This document shows, in pieces, positions 59,712 through 64,000 of a stretch of DNA of 64,000 nt (position 1 is its first letter; every line of letters starts with the position of its first letter). The notes beneath the pieces were generated by a model. The model did not search any database. It saw only the letters and a program-made list of their open reading frames with translations, and was not told the DNA's origin. Both the position numbers and the translations under genes were made by a program. The stretch comes from Eubacterium plexicaudatum ASF492 (GTDB taxonomy: Bacteria > Bacillota > Clostridia > Lachnospirales > Lachnospiraceae), in assembly GCF_000364225.2 (NCBI RefSeq), contig NZ_AQFT02000001.1:2604001-2668000 (forward strand), written 5' to 3'.

Positions 59712-59740
59712 ACTCTGTCTCCTTTTGTTCGATCACAATG

Positions 59741-60511
59741 TTAGTAAAAATTATCCCTGTTATCAAAGAAATCGAAAAAGTTTTCAAAACCGTCTCCATA
59801 ATCATACTCATACTCGTATGCCGGCAGATCTTCTTCATAATACCTCTCGGCTTCCTGGTAATACCGCATAAACGGTCCCCACATCAGCACAACCATCACA
59901 ATCAGCGCAATAACGGACAAAACGGCCGTAACCATGCCTGCAATCGCCATCCCTCTGCCCTGCGGCCCTTTGATATACTGCAAAATGCCAAAAACAACGG
60001 CGGCGGCTGCCAGCGGAATATTGATGCAGGTACAAAATAACATCAAAGATAAAATACCGAGAATCAAAGATGCAATGCCAAAACCGGTACCGGTAACTTT
60101 TTCATCTGTCTTTTGGTACTGCCGGTACTGCCCGTAAGGGCCGTTTGGATCGGTATTGCCGCTCTGCCGATAAGGATTGCCCTGCCCATAGGGACTTCCC
60201 TGTGCATACGGACTGCCCTGCACATACGGATTGCCCTGTGCATTTGGATCCCCCTGCACATACGGATTGCCCTGCCCATACGAACCATACGGCCCGGTAT
60301 ATCCATCCTGTGTATAGGGACTTCCCTGTGTATATGAATTGTTCTGTGTATACGGATTGCCCTGTGCATACGGATTATCCTGTGTATACGAATTGCCCTG
60401 TGCATACGGATTGTCCTCGCGCAGAGAACCTGCATTCGTCTCTTCGCCATCCCGCACTGCCGCATCTTCCTGCCTCTGCCCGGTATCTTCGTACTGACTT
60501 TTATCTTCCAT
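59741..60511 (-). CDS. DUF4190 membrane protein with NPYxQG repeats
   Basis: About 256 residues. The N-terminal 125 residues are low complexity: some fifteen hexapeptides of the type (N/S)PY(A/T/V)QG, with an occasional TDPNGPYGQY. Two membrane helices follow (GIASLILGILSLML, then MAIAGMVTAVLSVIALIVMVV), which is the DUF4190 fold, then an acidic-Tyr tail. Function unknown; Gly/Tyr/Pro-rich repeats of this type occur in proteins that self-associate. ATG follows AGAGGTG. ileS starts 29 bp downstream. Confidence 0.85.
   Translation of the reverse strand: MEDKSQYEDTGQRQEDAAVRDGEETNAGSLREDNPYAQGNSYTQDNPYAQGNPYTQNNSYTQGSPYTQDGYTGPYGSYGQGNPYVQGDPNAQGNPYVQGSPYAQGSPYGQGNPYRQSGNTDPNGPYGQYRQYQKTDEKVTGTGFGIASLILGILSLMLFCTCINIPLAAAAVVFGILQYIKGPQGRGMAIAGMVTAVLSVIALIVMVVLMWGPFMRYYQEAERYYEEDLPAYEYEYDYGDGFENFFDFFDNRDNFY
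60170..60420 (-). repeat. coding 18-bp repeat array of the DUF4190 protein
   Basis: About fourteen degenerate 18-bp units, each encoding (N/S)PY(A/T/V)QG. Both strands stay open through it, producing Ile/Arg/His-rich shadow frames. Confidence 0.85.
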
Positions 60512-60579
60512 TGCTGAAATCACCTCTTTACTATTTTATATATACAGCATGATTTGTCAATCCCTGCCATACAAATCTC

Positions 60580-62023
60580 CACGGTAAACGCAGGTTTTAT
60601 AAACTTTTTATAAATTTGGAGATATCAGTTTTCACGATTAAAACTATACGTAAAGATGCGATGGTTAAATTATTTTGCGTATAATAACTAGACATGGGGT
60701 TCTGCCATGTGTTAAACGATGTATTTAATTCGTACCCTCTATTTTATTCCAGTATTTAATCCGCCCAATACTTTATAAAGGTAAGCCATGTCATACCCGC
60801 ATTTCTTTCTTTTGCTGGCAATCCCCATCTTACAGCTTTTTTCCTGTTTTAGCAGATTTACTCCTATATGGCGTGCCATATTCATGTTTTCTGCTGCATT
60901 TCCAGCCCTGATCCGGCTTTCATCCTCCCTGAACGCGATATCAAGCACCCAGTGCAGGCTGTTTTCAATCCCCCAGTGTGCCCTTTCACTTTTCCCATAT
61001 TCTGCGGCTGTCATTCCTTTCCTGCTGTATATGGCGTAATTTACAGCTGTTACGGTATTCCCTTTTTCCGTTACTGTAGATACACATGCCCCAATACCTG
61101 CAAGGCCCTCCCACTCCGGATGCCTCTGCCTGAGCCATTCAATATCATTTTCAACGTAATACTCCCTCTTTCTATCCTCCCGTGCTCCTTACACAGATCT
61201 TTATAGTAACGCTCCGCCTTTTCCAGGGCATCTTTCTTTTCCGTAAATACATCTTTTTCAAAATACTCCCGGATATCGTCCATAAGTGTCTGCTGGTTCC
61301 CTTTCACCTGCAGGATATAATCTGCGTTTTTGTGAATGATCTTGCGGGCGATCTCTTTCTGCGTTCCCATCGCATCCATTGTGACAATACACCCTTCCAG
61401 GCACAGAATGTCCAAAAGCTCTGGTATTGTCTTTATCTCGTTTGTTTTTTCATCCACACACAACTGGCCCAGTACAAGGGATGATTCTACTGCCCATGCG
61501 CTGACCGTGTGGATCGGTTTGATATCCCCTGCTTCTTCCCTGCTGCGCCTTGCTGTTTTACCATCAATCGCCACTACGCCTTTTACTTTGCCTGACACGG
61601 CGCTGGCCCACCGGAAAAATGCATCATGGAATTTTTCCGGCTCGATCATCTGGAAAACCCTGTTTATCGTATCATGGGAAGGAATGCCGCCTGGCAGTTC
61701 AAGGAACGTTCCCAGCCATTGTTTTTTAGAAACCGCCCAGTCTGCAATCTCATTCCAGGTATCCATCCCTGCAAGGACAGCTGTGACAGCGATAATGATA
61801 ATATCAAGAAATTTGTGTCTTTGGTTGTATGGAGCCCTTGGATCTGGGATTTCACGCATACAATCGATCAGTAAAATATCTTTTTTCTCTTTTTCCATAA
61901 TAATTATTTCCTTTCAGAGTTTGGAAATAATTATACACGAATGTGTAAAGATTGTCTTTGACTAAATTCAATATAACAGAAAATTTGAAACTTGGGAATA
62001 CATAAAAGCTTGCGTTTACCGTG
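60580..62023 (-). mobile_element. ISAs1-family insertion sequence, copy 2 (in ugd)
   Basis: 1444 bp, inverted relative to copy 1, with ends CACGGTAAACGCA and CTTGCGTTTACCGTG. The 10-bp target duplication TACAAATCTC is at 60570-60579 and 62024-62033. It sits inside the last codons of ugd; rejoining the flanks gives RDLYGRD and a stop at 60557-60559. Confidence 0.95.
60739..61898 (-). CDS. ISAs1-family transposase, copy 2 (frameshifted)
   Basis: Same 386-residue protein as 39218-40378, but with a lost A in the run near 61179-61181 (three A instead of four in the coding strand), so the frame breaks after EHGRIE. The rest of the DDE fold and the C-terminal half are present in the next frame. Few substitutions (for example Ala to Val near residue 50). 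Either a recent inactivation or a read error. Confidence 0.9.
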
Positions 62024-63246
62024 TACAAATCTCTTGTATATACTTTATCAGCCACATCTTCCAGTTCCTGCGCAAAACGGTTTGCAACAATGACATCGGA
62101 TTTCTTTTTAAACTCGGCCAGATCGCTTATGACCTGACTTCCAAAAAACAAATCGTCTTTTACAAACAGCGTCGGTTCATAGACAATGACTGTCGCTCCT
62201 TTTGCTTTGATACGCTTCATCACACCCTGTATGGAACTCTGTCTGAAATTATCGGAATCCGCTTTCATGGTCAGACGGTAAATACCGACCACACATGCAT
62301 TTCCCGGAAGCCCGTTCAGCCCTCTGCTGCTGTCCTGCTCATAGTAACCGCCTTTGGCAAGAATCTGCTCCGCCACAAAGTCTTTGCGTGTCCGATTTGA
62401 CTCCACAATCGCTTCGATCAGGTTTTCCGGTACATCTTTATAATTGGCCAGCAGCTGTTTTGTATCTTTCGGAAGACAATAGCCGCCGTATCCAAACGAA
62501 GGATTATTGTACTGCTGCCCGATTCTCGGATCCAGACATACCCCTTCGATAATATGTTTTGTATTCAGCCCGCGCACCTCCGCATACGTATCCAGTTCAT
62601 TAAAATAAGATACCCGCAGCGCCAGATACGTATTTGCAAACAACTTGACTGCCTCCGCCTCCGTAGATTCCATATACAGTACCGGAATCTCCTTTGCATA
62701 TGCGCCCTCACATAAAAGACCTGCAAACCGTTCCGCTTCTTTGCGCATGGCTTCACATACGCTTCCTACAATAATTCTGGACGGATACAGATTATCATGC
62801 AGCGCGTGCCCTTCGCGCAAAAATTCCGGAGAAAACAACAGACGCTGCGTTTTGTATTTTTGGGCGGCTCCTTTTGTAAAACCTACCGGTACGGTTGACT
62901 TTACAACAATGACCGCATCCGGATTCAGTCGTGTAACCAACCGTATCACCGCTTCAACGGAAGATGTGTCAAAATAGTTCAGCTTCGGATCATAATTGGT
63001 CGGTGTGGAAACAATTACCAGATCCGCGTTCTCATAAGCCTGCGTTCCATCCGCAACCGCATGCAGCCTCAGATCTTTGTGTTCCAGAAAGTCCGTAATA
63101 TCCTGATCAATGATCGGCGACTTGCGTGCATTGATCAAATCCACTTTTTCCGGCTGAATGTCTACCGCTGTCACCTCATGGTGCCGTGCAAGCAGCACTG
63201 CCAGCGACAATCCGACATACCCGGTTCCTGCTACCGCTATTTTCAT
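61852..63246 (-). CDS. ugd: UDP-glucose 6-dehydrogenase, 3' end altered by IS
   Basis: NAD-dependent enzyme that makes UDP-glucuronate for polysaccharides. N-terminal Rossmann [17 protein letters not shown], substrate region [13 protein letters not shown], catalytic Cys in [16 protein letters not shown], then the C-terminal UDP domain. The ATG at 63244-63246 follows AAAGGAG. The IS at 60580-62023 replaced the last four residues; the frame now runs on for about 55 codons of IS sequence to 61852. The catalytic fold is complete, so activity may persist with a foreign tail. Confidence 0.92.
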   Translation of the reverse strand: MKIAVAGTGYVGLSLAVLLARHHEVTAVDIQPEKVDLINARKSPIIDQDITDFLEHKDLRLHAVADGTQAYENADLVIVSTPTNYDPKLNYFDTSSVEAVIRLVTRLNPDAVIVVKSTVPVGFTKGAAQKYKTQRLLFSPEFLREGHALHDNLYPSRIIVGSVCEAMRKEAERFAGLLCEGAYAKEIPVLYMESTEAEAVKLFANTYLALRVSYFNELDTYAEVRGLNTKHIIEGVCLDPRIGQQYNNPSFGYGGYCLPKDTKQLLANYKDVPENLIEAIVESNRTRKDFVAEQILAKGGYYEQDSSRGLNGLPGNACVVGIYRLTMKADSDNFRQSSIQGVMKRIKAKGATVIVYEPTLFVKDDLFFGSQVISDLAEFKKKSDVIVANRFAQELEDVADKVYTRDLYTVNASFYVFPSFKFSVILNLVKDNLYTFVYNYFQTLKGNNYYGKREKRYFTDRLYA

Positions 63247-63259
63247 CTGCCCGACTCCT

Positions 63260-64000
63260 TTAATCCCAGAGGCGGCCGCCATACACGCCCACTTCCGTAA
63301 GCCCGGCAAATGCTTTTACCACACTGTCTTTATCTTCCGCATACGTAACGCCAAACCACTTATCCGGTGTAGGAAGCACCCGTACCGAAGCCTGTCCGCT
63401 TTGCAGCATCTGGTCAATCACGGACGGCAGTAAATATTCCGCTTTCAAATCCGTCGGATCCGCCTGCTGTAAAAATTCCACAAATTTTTCTTTTAAAACC
63501 TGCAAAAACTCCGGTGTAAGTCCCCACAGATTCATTGATACAAGCGTCTCTTCGGCCAGTTCCTTACCGCCTTCACATACGATCTGTCCGGACTGTGCCC
63601 GTTCGATTCCACCTGTTTCCACAACTTTCACCAGTTCATTTTTTTCATTGGTATCGCACACGCCGCGGGTTACCGCACCGTTTTCACTTAACGTATTGCA
63701 AATCTGAAAACCTGCCATGCAATACTGCCCCGTCGTATCCGCATGCTCGCTTAAAAAGCGGTATACCTGCTTAAATGCTGCTTTTCCATAATAATCATCC
63801 GCATTGATAACCGCAAACGGCACATCCAGTATCTCGCGGCAGGCTAATATGGCATGTCCGGTTCCCCACGGCTTCACGCGGTCCTGCGGACAGACAAAGC
63901 CCTGCGGCAGATCGTCCTTATCCTGAAATACATATTCCACCGGGCATACTTTTTCAATTCTTGACCCAATCACTTCTTTAAACTCCGCTTCGATATCTTT
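63260..64000 (-). CDS. sugar nucleotidyltransferase (partial, runs off right edge)
   Basis: C-terminal two thirds of a nucleotidyltransferase, with [14 protein letters not shown], the metal-binding [10 protein letters not shown] and [17 protein letters not shown]. This class resembles UTP- or CTP-dependent glucose-1-phosphate transferases in Clostridia that have not been tested individually. The start lies beyond base 64000. Stop codon is 13 bp before the ugd ATG, so ugd is translated from the same transcript. Likely supplies UDP-sugar to Ugd or another nucleotide sugar to the same pathway. Confidence 0.85.
   Translation of the reverse strand, partial: KDIEAEFKEVIGSRIEKVCPVEYVFQDKDDLPQGFVCPQDRVKPWGTGHAILACREILDVPFAVINADDYYGKAAFKQVYRFLSEHADTTGQYCMAGFQICNTLSENGAVTRGVCDTNEKNELVKVVETGGIERAQSGQIVCEGGKELAEETLVSMNLWGLTPEFLQVLKEKFVEFLQQADPTDLKAEYLLPSVIDQMLQSGQASVRVLPTPDKWFGVTYAEDKDSVVKAFAGLTEVGVYGGRLWD

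Noticed and set aside
56554..59740. T-box riboswitch before ileS
   Set aside because: Only 29 bp separate ileS from the DUF4190 gene and no GGNGGNACCGCG-like element was seen.
60170..60420. Possible CRISPR-like array
   Set aside because: 18-bp units are in frame with a coding repeat and have no spacers. The same holds for 30310-30405.

Overview
The window looks like part of a chromosome from a gut-type, spore-forming Clostridia, most likely a Lachnospiraceae. Supporting features are SpoIIR, a DUF4358 protein next to a DHHW protein, DUF1002, the Gram-positive galactose-1-phosphate uridylyltransferase, BlaI/M56 regulators, hybrid sensor kinases, moderate GC and AGGAGG-type ribosome sites. Most genes lie on the minus strand. 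I saw no rRNA, tRNA, CRISPR array or prophage.

Layout: 1-5.3 kb holds two hybrid histidine kinases. 5.4-10.3 kb holds a LacI regulator, a small SseB-like protein, a COG2509 flavoprotein, a DHHW protein and a DUF4358 protein. 10.3-15.2 kb is a probable self-regulated operon: a sulfonate/nitrate-type ABC importer, a LacI regulator and an AEC-family carrier, with two inverted GAAAACGTTTTC operators upstream. 15.2-29.4 kb is core metabolism and housekeeping: popT (DUF368), hisC, galT, galK, a PAP2 phosphatase, nadE, hslO, a methyltransferase, an unknown membrane protein, DUF1002, a lipase-like hydrolase and a soluble chemoreceptor-like protein. 29.5-42 kb is an accessory region. It holds a PD-(D/E)XK-like protein with a tetrapeptide repeat, several small palindromic elements, fragments of ugpC/msmK, lysA and relE, an ABC export locus broken by an IS, a BlaI/M56 pair, one full ISAs1-type element and a RelB antitoxin. 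42-64 kb returns to core genes: a TIGR04076-HMA fusion, cbiK, spoIIR, a cytidylate-kinase-like protein, glgX, a phosphoribosyltransferase/methyltransferase pair, dut-parC-parE, glgP, ileS, a DUF4190 protein, a second ISAs1-type copy in the end of ugd, and a sugar nucleotidyltransferase cut by the window edge.

A strong theme is frameshifts. At least twenty single-base indels, most of them losses in A/T homopolymers, break otherwise well-conserved genes, including the essential ileS and parE. I read most of these as sequencing or assembly errors rather than true pseudogenes, and annotate the affected genes as single coding regions. True decay is confined to the 30-42 kb accessory region, where fragments, IS insertions and junctions are visible independently of the frameshifts.

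Working together: galK-galT, glgX and glgP handle galactose and storage glucan; ugd and the nucleotidyltransferase feed UDP-sugar synthesis; parE-parC-dut form a DNA topology and nucleotide-hygiene operon with a clear promoter. The 33-39 kb locus pairs ABC exporters with a BlaI repressor and a membrane M56 protease, an arrangement that suggests stress- or antibiotic-responsive export.
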